From Mycolicibacterium sp. CBMA 226 (GTDB taxonomy: Bacteria > Actinomycetota > Actinomycetes > Mycobacteriales > Mycobacteriaceae), in assembly GCF_009729075.1 (NCBI RefSeq), contig NZ_VTGY01000001.1:430804-494803 (forward strand): DNA of 64,000 nucleotides, written 5' to 3'. Below the pieces are notes generated by a model, which was not told where the DNA came from, made no database searches, and was given only the letters and a program-made list of their open reading frames with translations. Positions 1 through 7,968 of this stretch are shown piece after piece. The number at the start of each line of letters is the position of its first letter. Position 1 is the stretch's first letter. A program made the translations under genes and the position numbers.

Positions 1-20
1 CGATGTCATGGTTGTTGACA

Positions 21-461
21 TTACCTGTCTCGCCAGGTCAGTGGCATACCGAGACTGGCTAGCCAATCGCCGAGCTCATATTTGTTCTGGGCCAGCCCGT
101 CGATCGCGGTGGTCGCCGTTGCGATCGCGCGTTCACCGTCGTCGGTGCTCAGGAGGTGGTGTCGGATCGCGTCGAGTAGTTCGTCGACGTCCTCCAGTTC
201 GACACCCACGCCCGACCGCACGACCAGGTCCAGGTAGTGGTCCTCCGACGTCCAGACGTGCTCACCGGCGGTGAACCGGCCGACATCGAGATAGAAGTCC
301 TGGTCACGCTCATGTCCCGGATTGAAATGGAAGATGCTGGCCCGCAGTCCGGCGGTGGGCAACAGCCATGACTCCAGGTAGTGGAACTGCGGGCGGCCTG
401 GCGTGGGGCGCGCCATGTACAGGCCCCACGGTTCAACTCGGTACACGTCGACGGCCCGCAC
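21..461 (-). CDS. DUF402 domain protein
   Basis: Product of 146 residues from a GTG start, rich in aromatic and acidic residues ([17 protein letters not shown]), as in the DUF402 family, which includes nucleoside diphosphate phosphatases and FomD-like proteins. The same gene lies beside uvrB in M. tuberculosis (Rv1632c). The exact substrate is unknown. The start is doubtful: the frame stays open upstream to about 581 and encodes family-like sequence ([17 protein letters not shown]) without any ATG, GTG or TTG, so translation may begin further upstream at a non-standard codon, for example ATC at 525-527. Divergent from uvrB. Confidence 0.8.
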   Translation of the reverse strand: MRAVDVYRVEPWGLYMARPTPGRPQFHYLESWLLPTAGLRASIFHFNPGHERDQDFYLDVGRFTAGEHVWTSEDHYLDLVVRSGVGVELEDVDELLDAIRHHLLSTDDGERAIATATTAIDGLAQNKYELGDWLASLGMPLTWRDR

Positions 462-582
462 GATGCCCTTCGGATCGGTGTTCGTGCGGGCGGCCAGATC
501 GAACGTCTCGTGCTTGGGTGCGTGGATGGCGTCAGCGTACGCGCCCGACGCGCGGCCGGCAGCGCCTGTCGGTGCCCGCCTC

Positions 583-588
583 TACCCT
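583..588 (+). promoter_or_regulatory. -10 element of leaderless uvrB promoter
   Basis: TACCCT ends 7 nt before the uvrB ATG, the spacing expected when transcription starts at the first base of the start codon. No ribosome binding site lies between them. No convincing -35 was seen. Confidence 0.45.
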
Positions 589-595
589 GGTACTC

Positions 596-2755
596 ATGGC
601 TTTCGCGACCGAATACCCCGTCCTCGCGCACTCGGAATACCGGCCGGTCGACGCCATGGTGCGCGCCGGCGGCAAGTTCGAAGTGGTCAGTCAGTACGAC
701 CCGGCTGGTGACCAGCCCGCCGCCATCGACGAACTCGAGCGCCGCATCACGGCGGGGGAGCGTGACGTGGTGCTGCTGGGCGCCACCGGTACCGGCAAGT
801 CTGCGACCACCGCCTGGCTCATCGAGCGGCTGCAGCGTCCCACGCTGGTGATGGCACCCAACAAGACCCTGGCCGCGCAGCTCGCCAACGAACTGCGGGA
901 AATGTTGCCGCACAACGCTGTCGAGTACTTCGTCTCGTACTACGACTACTACCAGCCCGAGGCGTACATCGCCCAGACGGACACCTACATCGAGAAGGAC
1001 AGCTCGATCAACGACGATGTCGAGCGGCTGCGGCACTCGGCGACGTCCAGCCTGCTGTCGCGCCGTGATGTCGTGGTGGTGGCGTCGGTCTCGTGCATCT
1101 ACGGCCTCGGTACCCCGCAGTCGTACATGGACCGCTCCGTCGAACTGAAGGTCGGCGACGATGTGCCGCGAGACGGGCTCCTGCGGCTGCTGGTCGACAT
1201 CCAGTACAACCGCAACGACATGGCGTTCACCCGCGGCACGTTCCGGGTGCGCGGGGACACCGTCGAGATCATCCCGTCCTATGAGGAGCTGGCGGTGCGC
1301 ATCGAGTTCTTCGGCGACGAGGTCGAGGCGCTCTACTACCTGCACCCGCTGACCGGCGACGTGGTGCGCAAGGTCGACTCGCTGCGAATCTTCCCCGCTA
1401 CCCACTATGTGGCCGGCCCGGAGCGCATGGCCATGGCGATCTCGACCATCGAGCAGGAGCTGGAAGAACGGCTCGCGCAGCTGGAAGGCCAGGGCAAGCT
1501 GCTGGAGGCGCAGCGGTTGCGGATGCGCACCAATTACGACGTCGAGATGATGAAGCAGGTCGGGTTCTGCTCGGGCATCGAGAACTACTCGCGCCACATC
1601 GACGGTCGCGCCGCGGGTTCGGCACCCGCAACACTGCTGGACTACTTCCCCGAGGATTTCCTGCTTGTCATCGACGAGTCCCACGTCACCGTGCCGCAGA
1701 TCGGTGCCATGTACGAAGGCGACATGTCCCGCAAGCGCAATCTGGTCGACTTCGGCTTCCGGTTGCCGTCGGCGGTCGACAACCGCCCGCTGACCTGGGA
1801 AGAGTTCGCCGACCGCATCGGTCAGACGGTGTACCTGTCGGCGACGCCAGGGTCCTACGAGATGGCGCAGTCCGGCGGCGAGTTCGTCGAACAGGTCATC
1901 CGGCCGACGGGCCTGGTCGACCCCGCGATCGTCGTCAAACCGACCAAGGGGCAGATCGACGACCTCATCGGCGAAATCCGCAAGCGCACCGAACGCGACG
2001 AGCGCGTGTTGGTCACGACCCTGACCAAGAAGATGGCCGAGGACCTCACCGACTACCTGCTCGAGACCGGTATCCGGGTGCGGTACCTGCACTCCGAGGT
2101 GGACACCCTGCGCCGCGTGGAGCTGCTGCGTCAGCTGCGGCTCGGTGACTACGACGTCCTCGTCGGCATCAACCTGCTCCGCGAGGGCCTGGACCTGCCC
2201 GAGGTGTCGCTCGTCGCGATCCTCGACGCTGACAAGGAAGGCTTCCTGCGGTCGACGCGAAGCCTCATCCAGACCATCGGCCGCGCGGCGCGCAATGTGT
2301 CCGGCGAGGTCCACATGTACGCCGACAAGATCACCGACTCCATGCAGGCCGCCATCGAGGAGACCGAACGTCGCCGCGCCAAGCAGATCGCCTACAACGA
2401 GGAGAACGGCATCGACCCGCAGCCGTTGCGGAAGAAGATCGCCGACATCCTCGATCAGGTGTACCGCGAGGCGGAGGACACCGAAACCGTCGAGATCGGC
2501 GGTTCGGGTCGCAACGCCTCCCGCGGGCGCCGGGCGCAGGGGGAGCCGGGCCGGGCGGTCAGCGCCGGCATCGTCGAGGGTCGCGACACCTCGAACATGC
2601 CGCGTGCCGAGCTGGCGGACCTGATCAAGGACCTCACCGAGCAGATGATGAACGCGGCTCGGGATCTGCAGTTCGAGTTGGCTGCCCGCATTCGTGACGA
2701 GGTGGCCGACTTGAAGAAGGAGCTGCGCGGAATGGACGCGGCCGGGCTGAAATGA
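596..2755 (+). CDS. uvrB: excinuclease ABC subunit B (UvrB)
   Basis: UvrB is the DNA-damage-verifying helicase of nucleotide excision repair; it receives DNA from UvrA and recruits UvrC. The 719-residue product has Walker [10 protein letters not shown] near residue 62, the beta-hairpin segment [10 protein letters not shown] near 117, VIDESHVT, the helicase motif QTIGRAARN and a C-terminal UVR helix pair for UvrC contact. Length matches the family. The ATG at 596 was chosen because the mycobacterial N-terminus MAFATEYP begins there and TACCCT sits 7 nt upstream. Its partner uvrA lies at 13066 in the same window, not in the same operon. Confidence 0.97.
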   Translation: MAFATEYPVLAHSEYRPVDAMVRAGGKFEVVSQYDPAGDQPAAIDELERRITAGERDVVLLGATGTGKSATTAWLIERLQRPTLVMAPNKTLAAQLANELREMLPHNAVEYFVSYYDYYQPEAYIAQTDTYIEKDSSINDDVERLRHSATSSLLSRRDVVVVASVSCIYGLGTPQSYMDRSVELKVGDDVPRDGLLRLLVDIQYNRNDMAFTRGTFRVRGDTVEIIPSYEELAVRIEFFGDEVEALYYLHPLTGDVVRKVDSLRIFPATHYVAGPERMAMAISTIEQELEERLAQLEGQGKLLEAQRLRMRTNYDVEMMKQVGFCSGIENYSRHIDGRAAGSAPATLLDYFPEDFLLVIDESHVTVPQIGAMYEGDMSRKRNLVDFGFRLPSAVDNRPLTWEEFADRIGQTVYLSATPGSYEMAQSGGEFVEQVIRPTGLVDPAIVVKPTKGQIDDLIGEIRKRTERDERVLVTTLTKKMAEDLTDYLLETGIRVRYLHSEVDTLRRVELLRQLRLGDYDVLVGINLLREGLDLPEVSLVAILDADKEGFLRSTRSLIQTIGRAARNVSGEVHMYADKITDSMQAAIEETERRRAKQIAYNEENGIDPQPLRKKIADILDQVYREAEDTETVEIGGSGRNASRGRRAQGEPGRAVSAGIVEGRDTSNMPRAELADLIKDLTEQMMNAARDLQFELAARIRDEVADLKKELRGMDAAGLK

Positions 2756-2762
2756 GCGCGCC

Positions 2763-2793
2763 TTGACCTCAACCATGGTTGAGCCCCTAGCGT
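2763..2793 (+). promoter_or_regulatory. MerR-type promoter with 19-bp spacer and 16-bp palindrome
   Basis: TTGACC (2763-2768) and TAGCGT (2788-2793) are separated by exactly 19 nt, the over-long spacer that MerR/SoxR-family activators correct by bending DNA. The spacer region contains the perfect palindrome CTCAACCATGGTTGAG (2768-2783). The GTG of the MFS gene follows 7 nt after the -10, suggesting a leaderless transcript. No merR-like gene is in the window, so the regulator would act from elsewhere. Confidence 0.75.
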
Positions 2794-2800
2794 CGCCGAC

Positions 2801-4201
2801 GTGACCGGGACTCGCACCGAAACCTTGACGATAGGCACCTGGCGGGAACTGCTCGGTCCCAGGTATCTCGGTGCGTCGACCGTATTGGCCGGTGGCGTGG
2901 CGCTGTACGCGACCAACGAGTTCCTGACCATCAGCCTGTTGCCCAGTGCGGTGACCGACATCGGCGGTGGGCGGCTGTATGCGTGGGTCACGACGGTATA
3001 CCTGGTGGCGTCCGTGATGGCGGCGACGACGGTGAGCGGCATGGTGGCCCGCTTCGGTCCGCGACGGGCATATCTGTTGGGGTTCAGTGTGTTTGCCCTC
3101 GGCAGCGTCGTGTGTGCCCTGGCGCCGACCATGGAGGTGATGCTGGCCGGGCGCGTGGTGCAGGGTGCCGCGGGTGGCACGTTGGCCGGGCTGGGCTATG
3201 CGGTGATCAATACGGCTCTGCCGCAATCGCTTTGGCCGAAGGCGTCGGCTCTGGTGTCGGCGATGTGGGGTGTCGGAACGCTGCTCGGCCCCTCGTCCGG
3301 AGGCTTGTTCGCGCAGTTGGGCGTGTGGCGCTGGGCGTTCGGTGCGCTGGCCATCCTGACTGCGGCGGTGATGGTTCTGGTTCCGTTGAGTCTGCCGGGC
3401 CGGGCCGCCGATCGGGAACGTGAGCCGTTGCGGATTCCGGTGTGGTCGTTGGTGATCCTCGGTTCGGCGGCCATGGCGATCAGCGTTGCGGGCATCCAGC
3501 GCAGCGTGCCGTTGATGGTGGTGCTGCTGGCCGCCGGCGTGGCGTTGGTGGTGGTGTTCGTCGTCGTGGATCGACGGATGCCCGTGAGTGTGCTGCCCCG
3601 AACCGCCTACGGGCCAGGCCCGTTCAAGTGGATCTACGTGACCCTGGGCGTACTGATGGCGGCCACCATGGCCGACATGTACGTGCCGCTGTACGGCCAG
3701 CGCTTGGCCGGCCTGGTGCCGTTGACGGCGGGCTTTCTCGCCGTTGCGCTGAGCGCGGGCTGGACGGTGAGCGAGATCGTCAGTGCCTCCGTCACCACGC
3801 CTGCGCGGGTGGTGCGCATCGTGGCGGTGGCGCCGTTGGTGATGGGAATCGGTCTGGGCGCCGCGGCGCTCAGCCAGGTTGATGGCGCGTCGCCGACCGT
3901 CGTGGCCGTCTGGGCGGTCTCGCTGTTGGTGACCGGAGTCGGCGTGGGGATGGCGTGGCCCCACCTGTCGGTGTGGGCGATGGGCCGGGTCGACGATCCG
4001 GCGCAGAGCACGGTGGCCGCGGCGGCGATCAACACCGTGCAGTTGATCTGCGGGGCGTTCGGTGCGGGGCTGGCGGGCATCGTCGTCAACACCGTCGATC
4101 GGCCCGACGCCGTCGGGGCCAGTTGGCTTTTCGCGGTCTTCGCCGGGCTGGCGGTGCTGGGTTGTGGGGCGTCGTACCGGGCGAGCAGGGGAGTGGGTTA
4201 G
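2801..4201 (+). CDS. MFS drug-efflux-type transporter
   Basis: A 466-residue polytopic membrane protein of the major facilitator superfamily, positionally equivalent to M. tuberculosis Rv1634, annotated there as a drug efflux protein. It has many hydrophobic helices and MFS loop features such as ARFGPRRAYLLG (motif A-like) after the second or third helix and GRVVQGAAGG (motif B-like). The GTG start is placed 7 nt after the TAGCGT -10 box, giving a leaderless mRNA. The MerR-type promoter implies induction by a small molecule, metal or redox stress; the inducer and exported substrate cannot be read from sequence. Confidence 0.88.
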   Translation: MTGTRTETLTIGTWRELLGPRYLGASTVLAGGVALYATNEFLTISLLPSAVTDIGGGRLYAWVTTVYLVASVMAATTVSGMVARFGPRRAYLLGFSVFALGSVVCALAPTMEVMLAGRVVQGAAGGTLAGLGYAVINTALPQSLWPKASALVSAMWGVGTLLGPSSGGLFAQLGVWRWAFGALAILTAAVMVLVPLSLPGRAADREREPLRIPVWSLVILGSAAMAISVAGIQRSVPLMVVLLAAGVALVVVFVVVDRRMPVSVLPRTAYGPGPFKWIYVTLGVLMAATMADMYVPLYGQRLAGLVPLTAGFLAVALSAGWTVSEIVSASVTTPARVVRIVAVAPLVMGIGLGAAALSQVDGASPTVVAVWAVSLLVTGVGVGMAWPHLSVWAMGRVDDPAQSTVAAAAINTVQLICGAFGAGLAGIVVNTVDRPDAVGASWLFAVFAGLAVLGCGASYRASRGVG

Positions 4202-4245
4202 TCGCGTACCGCGACGTCGGAACCGGCGCCGGTACAGTCGGATTC

Positions 4246-5152
4246 GTGTCGATTCTCGCCAGGCCCGTCGTTGCCGATGCTGTTGCACGTCTGCTCTCGT
4301 CCACCATCAATGCCGCACCGAAACCCGGGTGTTCGATTTCCGGAAATCGGCGGCACTACAACGTCGGTGGTGATTCCGACCCGGCACGGCGATACCGCGG
4401 CAACGGTGTACTGGCCACAGCAGAGTGGCGCCGCGCCGGGTGTGTACGTGAACGTGCACGGTGGCGGCTTCGTTATCGGACACCGTGAACAGGACGATCC
4501 GTGGTGCCGCTTTCTTGCCGCACACGCGAATGTTGTTGTGGTGAACACCGATTACGTGCTCGCTCCGGTACACCGGTTTCCGGCCCCCGTCGAGCAGGTG
4601 TACGACGTTCTCAGCTGGGCGTCCTCGGCCGAACGCGATTGGGACGGCAGCAGGCTCTGCGTCGGAGGGCAGAGCGCCGGCGGCAACCTGTCGGCGGGCG
4701 CGGCTTGGCTGGCCCTGGAACAGGGCGGCCCTGACCTCAGACTGCAGATGCTGCACTACGCGCCACTGGATTTGGTGACCGCCAGCAAGGACAAACGTTC
4801 TGCGCTGGGGGACAAGGCGGTGATGCGGCCGTGGATGGGCGAAGTCTTCGACACCGCGTACATCCCTGACCCCGCGCGGCGCGGCGACCGGCTGGCCTCG
4901 CCGGCATGGGGCTCCAACGCCGACGGCATCGAGGGGATCGCTCCCGCACTGATCGTCACCGCGGAATACGACCGGCTGCGCGACGAGGCATGGCGATATG
5001 CCCAGAAGCTGGACGCTGTCGGTGCTTTGGCGCAGTACCACGAGGTGCCCGGCGTTGACCATGGCTACAACATCATGAGCAACGCAACGGATGTCACGCG
5101 TGGCGTCTACGACTTGATCGCCGGACAGGTCAGCCGCGCGATCGGGGACTGA
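4246..5152 (+). CDS. alpha/beta hydrolase (HSL-type esterase), probable frameshift near the start
   Basis: Carboxylesterase of the hormone-sensitive lipase group: oxyanion motif HGGGFV, nucleophile motif GQSAGG, acid in EYDRLRDE and histidine in VDHGY are all intact in the frame ending at 5152. The best start is GTG 4246, 7 nt after TACAGT (4233-4238), reading MSILARPVVADAVARLL, an amphipathic N-terminus usual for these esterases, but in the +1-displaced frame. The two frames join sensibly at the AAACCCGGG run (4321-4329), as if one base were extra. Either a sequencing error, a recent mutation, or translation from a downstream start (TTG 4271, ATG 4277 or 4310). Substrate unknown. Confidence 0.75.
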
Positions 5153-5884
5153 CTACTCGGGGTCCGCGTCGAATTGGTGGACCGCGGTGACACCGTCGAC
5201 CTGCGCGAGTAGGTTCGCCGCACGGAGGACGCCGGAGCCGCCGAGTGTCAGCTGAACACCGACGTGGCCGGGCGGGGCGCCTAGTGGTTCGCCGGGTGGG
5301 TCGGTCTCGAGGTCGGTGATCTGCCAGTCGCGCCGGCCGCACGCCTGCAATACATCCCGTAGGACGCCGCGGTCGTCGGCATAGGTGATGTGCAGTCGAA
5401 CGGACCCGCCCAGCCGTGAAGACAGTCGACGGGCCAGCGGCATGAACCCGATGATGATCAGGAGGTGCATCGCGGTCATCACCGAGGCGAGCAGCAGCAG
5501 GCCGGCTCCGGCGGCCATGCCGATCGCTGCCGACTCCCACACCGAGGCCGCGGTGGTCAGTCCGTGCACCGAACCCCGGCGCACGATGATGATGCCGGCG
5601 CCGAGGAAGCCGATACCGGAGACGATCTGGGCCGCGACACGTGACGGGTCGACGACCACCAAGCCCGGGGTCAGCACGTCACCGAACCCGTACTTGCTCA
5701 CCAGCATGATCAGCGCGGCTGCGGTGCCGACGATGGTCTGCGTGCGCAGACCCGCACTCTTGCCCTGGATTTCGCGTTCGAGTCCGATCAGTGCGGTCAG
5801 GCCGAACGCGACCGCGAGTTCGATGATCTGTCGCGAACCCTGCCCGGGCCCGCCGAAAAAGGCGGGATCTGCCAGCCATTCCAT
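5153..5884 (-). CDS. MgtC/SapB family membrane protein
   Basis: 243 residues with an N-terminal MgtC membrane domain of about four helices (ELAVAFGLTALIGLEREI, SGIGFLGAGIIIV, AASVWESAAIGMAAGAG) and a C-terminal ACT-like cytoplasmic domain. MgtC proteins restrain F1Fo ATPase and aid growth at low magnesium and in macrophages in other bacteria; M. tuberculosis MgtC is Rv1811. Paralogues may have other roles. ATG 5884 is preferred because the GLEREIQGKSAG region is then at the usual distance from the start and TAGTTT lies 7 nt upstream on the minus strand. Convergent with the esterase, divergent from the DUF899 gene. Confidence 0.87.
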   Translation of the reverse strand: MEWLADPAFFGGPGQGSRQIIELAVAFGLTALIGLEREIQGKSAGLRTQTIVGTAAALIMLVSKYGFGDVLTPGLVVVDPSRVAAQIVSGIGFLGAGIIIVRRGSVHGLTTAASVWESAAIGMAAGAGLLLLASVMTAMHLLIIIGFMPLARRLSSRLGGSVRLHITYADDRGVLRDVLQACGRRDWQITDLETDPPGEPLGAPPGHVGVQLTLGGSGVLRAANLLAQVDGVTAVHQFDADPE

Positions 5885-5966
5885 GAGGGACAAACTAACG
5901 CGCGCCGATGACTTTTGGCGGCAGTCGAAGTCTGTCTTTGTAGAGGCCGATTTGAGGAGTGATGCC

Positions 5967-6737
5967 ATGTCTGCGCAACCAACCGCCTATCCGGACGTCG
6001 TCTCACGGCAGGAGTGGATCGGGGCGCGTACGAAGCTGCTGGCCCGGGAGCGGGAGGTGACGCATCTGCGCGATGCGGTCAACGCCGAACGCCGGCGGCT
6101 GCCGATGGTGAAGATAGAGAAGGACTACGTGTTCGACGGCCCCGATGGCACCGTCGGCCTGCTGGACATGTTCGAGGGCCGTAGCCAGCTCTACATCCAC
6201 CACTTCATGTGGATCGACGCGCTCGACGCCGGGTGTCCGAGTTGCACCGCCGCGGCAGATCTGACGTTCACCGAAGGTGATCGAAAGCTGTTGCACGGCA
6301 AGGGCGTTACCTTCGCATGCGTGTCCCGGGCGCCGTATGAGAGCATCGCTCGGTACCGCGATCAGCACGGCTGGACGTTCCCGTGGTACTCGTCGCGCGA
6401 TGGCGACTTCACCTACGACTTCCACGTGACGCTCGACCCGGCGCGGGTGCCCGTCGAATACAACTACAAATCGCTCGACGAACTGCACGCCGACGGCTGG
6501 ACCGACGACGACCTGCGCGGAGACTGGCCCGGCGCGAGTGTTTTCCTGCGCCGCGGCGACGAAGTTTTCCACACGTATTCGGCGCACGCGCGGGGCCTCG
6601 ACCACTTGGCAGTCGGGTATCCGTTCCTGGATTTGACGCCGTTCGGCCGGCAGGAGCCGTGGGAGGATTCGCCGGCCGGCTGGCCTCAGGGCGGCCCGGT
6701 GGTGGGTCGGCCGGTAGGTGATTGCTGCGAGGGGTAG
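5967..6737 (+). CDS. DUF899 family thioredoxin-like protein
   Basis: 256 residues. DUF899 proteins have a thioredoxin-like fold of unknown reaction. Visible features are the N-terminal helix EWIGARTKLLAREREVTHL, a CxxC pair in DAGCPSCTAAAD at the position of a thioredoxin active site, and the family hallmark WYSSRDGDFTYDF. ATG 5967 follows GAGGAG at 5954-5959. The final residues after WPQGG are low complexity. It stands alone between a divergent mgtC-like gene and tRNA-Cys. Confidence 0.85.
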   Translation: MSAQPTAYPDVVSRQEWIGARTKLLAREREVTHLRDAVNAERRRLPMVKIEKDYVFDGPDGTVGLLDMFEGRSQLYIHHFMWIDALDAGCPSCTAAADLTFTEGDRKLLHGKGVTFACVSRAPYESIARYRDQHGWTFPWYSSRDGDFTYDFHVTLDPARVPVEYNYKSLDELHADGWTDDDLRGDWPGASVFLRRGDEVFHTYSAHARGLDHLAVGYPFLDLTPFGRQEPWEDSPAGWPQGGPVVGRPVGDCCEG

Positions 6738-6797
6738 CAATCACCGCGATCCCAATCCTGGGCGCGCTGGGCCGCCGCTGGCATTGTGGTTGTCAGT

Positions 6798-6871
6798 GCG
6801 GGTGTGGCTGAGTGGCTAGGCACCGGCCTGCAAAGCCGTTTACACGGGTTCGAATCCCGTCACTCGCTCCA
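6798..6871 (+). tRNA. tRNA-Cys (GCA anticodon)
   Basis: Acceptor strand GCGGGTG (6798-6804) pairs with CACTCGC (6861-6867) with one G-U pair. The D arm GGCTGAGTGGCTAGGC, an anticodon loop CTGCAAA with anticodon GCA, and T arm ACGGGTTCGAATCCCGT are all recognisable, and CCA is encoded at 6869-6871. Confidence 0.95.
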
Positions 6872-6874
6872 TTT

Positions 6875-6912
6875 CTGGAACTCGGCAGCTGTCACCAGCT
6901 GCCGAGTTCCAG
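6875..6912. terminator. perfect 17-bp hairpin after tRNA-Cys
   Basis: CTGGAACTCGGCAGCTG at 6875-6891 pairs perfectly with 6896-6912 around a TCAC loop. It lies between the tRNA and the convergent GAF-ANTAR gene and probably ends both transcripts. There is no long T run on either side. Confidence 0.7.
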
Positions 6913-6932
6913 GTCATTCGAAACCTGCTGTC

Positions 6933-7652
6933 CTATTTCGGTGGGTGCTCTTCGAATATGAGTTTGCGCGCGACTTCATATAGCGGAATGTTCATTTCCT
7001 GCGACAGCTTCGTCAGCATTGTGAAGGCGGCACTCGCTGGGATGTTGAAACGCTCCATGAGGATGCCCTTGGCCTGGCCGATGATCTCCCGCGAAGCCAA
7101 CGCACTTTGGAGTTCGTCGCCGCGGCGAGCGTTGGCGAGTCCGATCGCGGCATGGGCGGCCAGCGTGAGGGCGGTCTCCTCGACATCGTGGGTGAAGACG
7201 TTGGGCTCTTCGGAGTACAAGTTGAGCGTTCCGAGCTCGTTCTCATTGGTGTAAAGCTGAATAGACAGACTCGAGCGCACCAGTGTTTGCGCGCGCAACG
7301 CGGAGACGAAGGCCGGCCAGCGCGTCTCGGACGCGTAGTCCTCGACGCGGACTGTGTACAGGTTCCAGATCGATTCGAGGCACGGCCCCTGCCCGAGCAC
7401 GTCCTGCAACCTGTCGACGGTTCTGGGGATCGCGCCGGTGGCGGCGACCGATTCGACCGTTCGGCGACGGCGGTTGACGACGAGCGTCACGCCGCCATGA
7501 GTGACCTTGGGCAGCAGTTGGGTGGCAGTCTCGGTCACTTCGAGCAACAGCCGGTCAGAATCGAGATCCATGACCTGTTGACTCTGCAAGGTGCGCGCCA
7601 ACCGCGACAATCCAAGTGAGATTCCGCCGGTGACTTCAGCTTCGGTTCCCAT
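6933..7652 (-). CDS. GAF-ANTAR RNA-binding regulator
   Basis: 239 residues: an N-terminal GAF sensor domain (about 20-165; GQGPCLESIWN, SSLSIQLYTNENELGTLNLYSEEP) followed by an ANTAR domain (about 180-235; REIIGQAKGILMERF then LSQEMNIPLYEVARKL). ANTAR domains bind two-hexaloop RNA hairpins and prevent transcription termination. The ligand of the GAF domain and the RNA targets are unknown. ATG 7652 has a good GGAGGCGG site upstream on the minus strand. It forms a single-gene unit and ends against the tRNA terminator. Confidence 0.9.
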   Translation of the reverse strand: MGTEAEVTGGISLGLSRLARTLQSQQVMDLDSDRLLLEVTETATQLLPKVTHGGVTLVVNRRRRTVESVAATGAIPRTVDRLQDVLGQGPCLESIWNLYTVRVEDYASETRWPAFVSALRAQTLVRSSLSIQLYTNENELGTLNLYSEEPNVFTHDVEETALTLAAHAAIGLANARRGDELQSALASREIIGQAKGILMERFNIPASAAFTMLTKLSQEMNIPLYEVARKLIFEEHPPK

Positions 7653-7968
7653 GACACCGCCTCCAGTCGTGTCCGACTCAGCATCAAATTGTCTGGACTC
7701 AAACAGGTCCTGACGTGCAGTGTAGCGGCCAGCAACGCGGGTACGCTTCCGCTAGCGACGGAGATGGCATGGTTGCCTGTATTCATTCCGCGCGAGGTGG
7801 TCAGCGGTGGCAACTTCGGTGTTGAGAAGCCAGCATGGAGCCGCTGATCCCCGTTGGACCTTGGCGACGTGCTGCTGTGCGCGTACACCAATCTGTCTTG
7901 TTCGATTGGCGTTGAACACCATGAATACCCCTGAAAGTCTTGCTTTTTCAGGGGTATTCACGTGTCGC
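7653..7968. other. 316-bp intergenic region with a 15-bp hairpin
   Basis: No convincing gene was seen. The region holds the upstream sequence of the GAF-ANTAR gene (minus strand) and, at 7922-7960, a hairpin whose arms TGAATACCCCTGAAA (7922-7936) and 7946-7960 match perfectly. The hairpin lies just beyond the stop of the HNH gene and probably terminates it. Confidence 0.6.
7922..7960 (-). terminator. hairpin downstream of the 13E12-type HNH gene
   Basis: Perfect 15-bp stem with a 9-nt loop, 8 nt past the stop codon of the minus-strand gene. No long T run follows. Confidence 0.55.

Noticed and set aside
149..4288. Very long open frame on the minus strand opposite uvrB and the MFS gene
   Set aside because: Composition is Arg/His/Gln-rich, as expected from antisense of GC-biased codons; both genes on the plus strand have clear family motifs.
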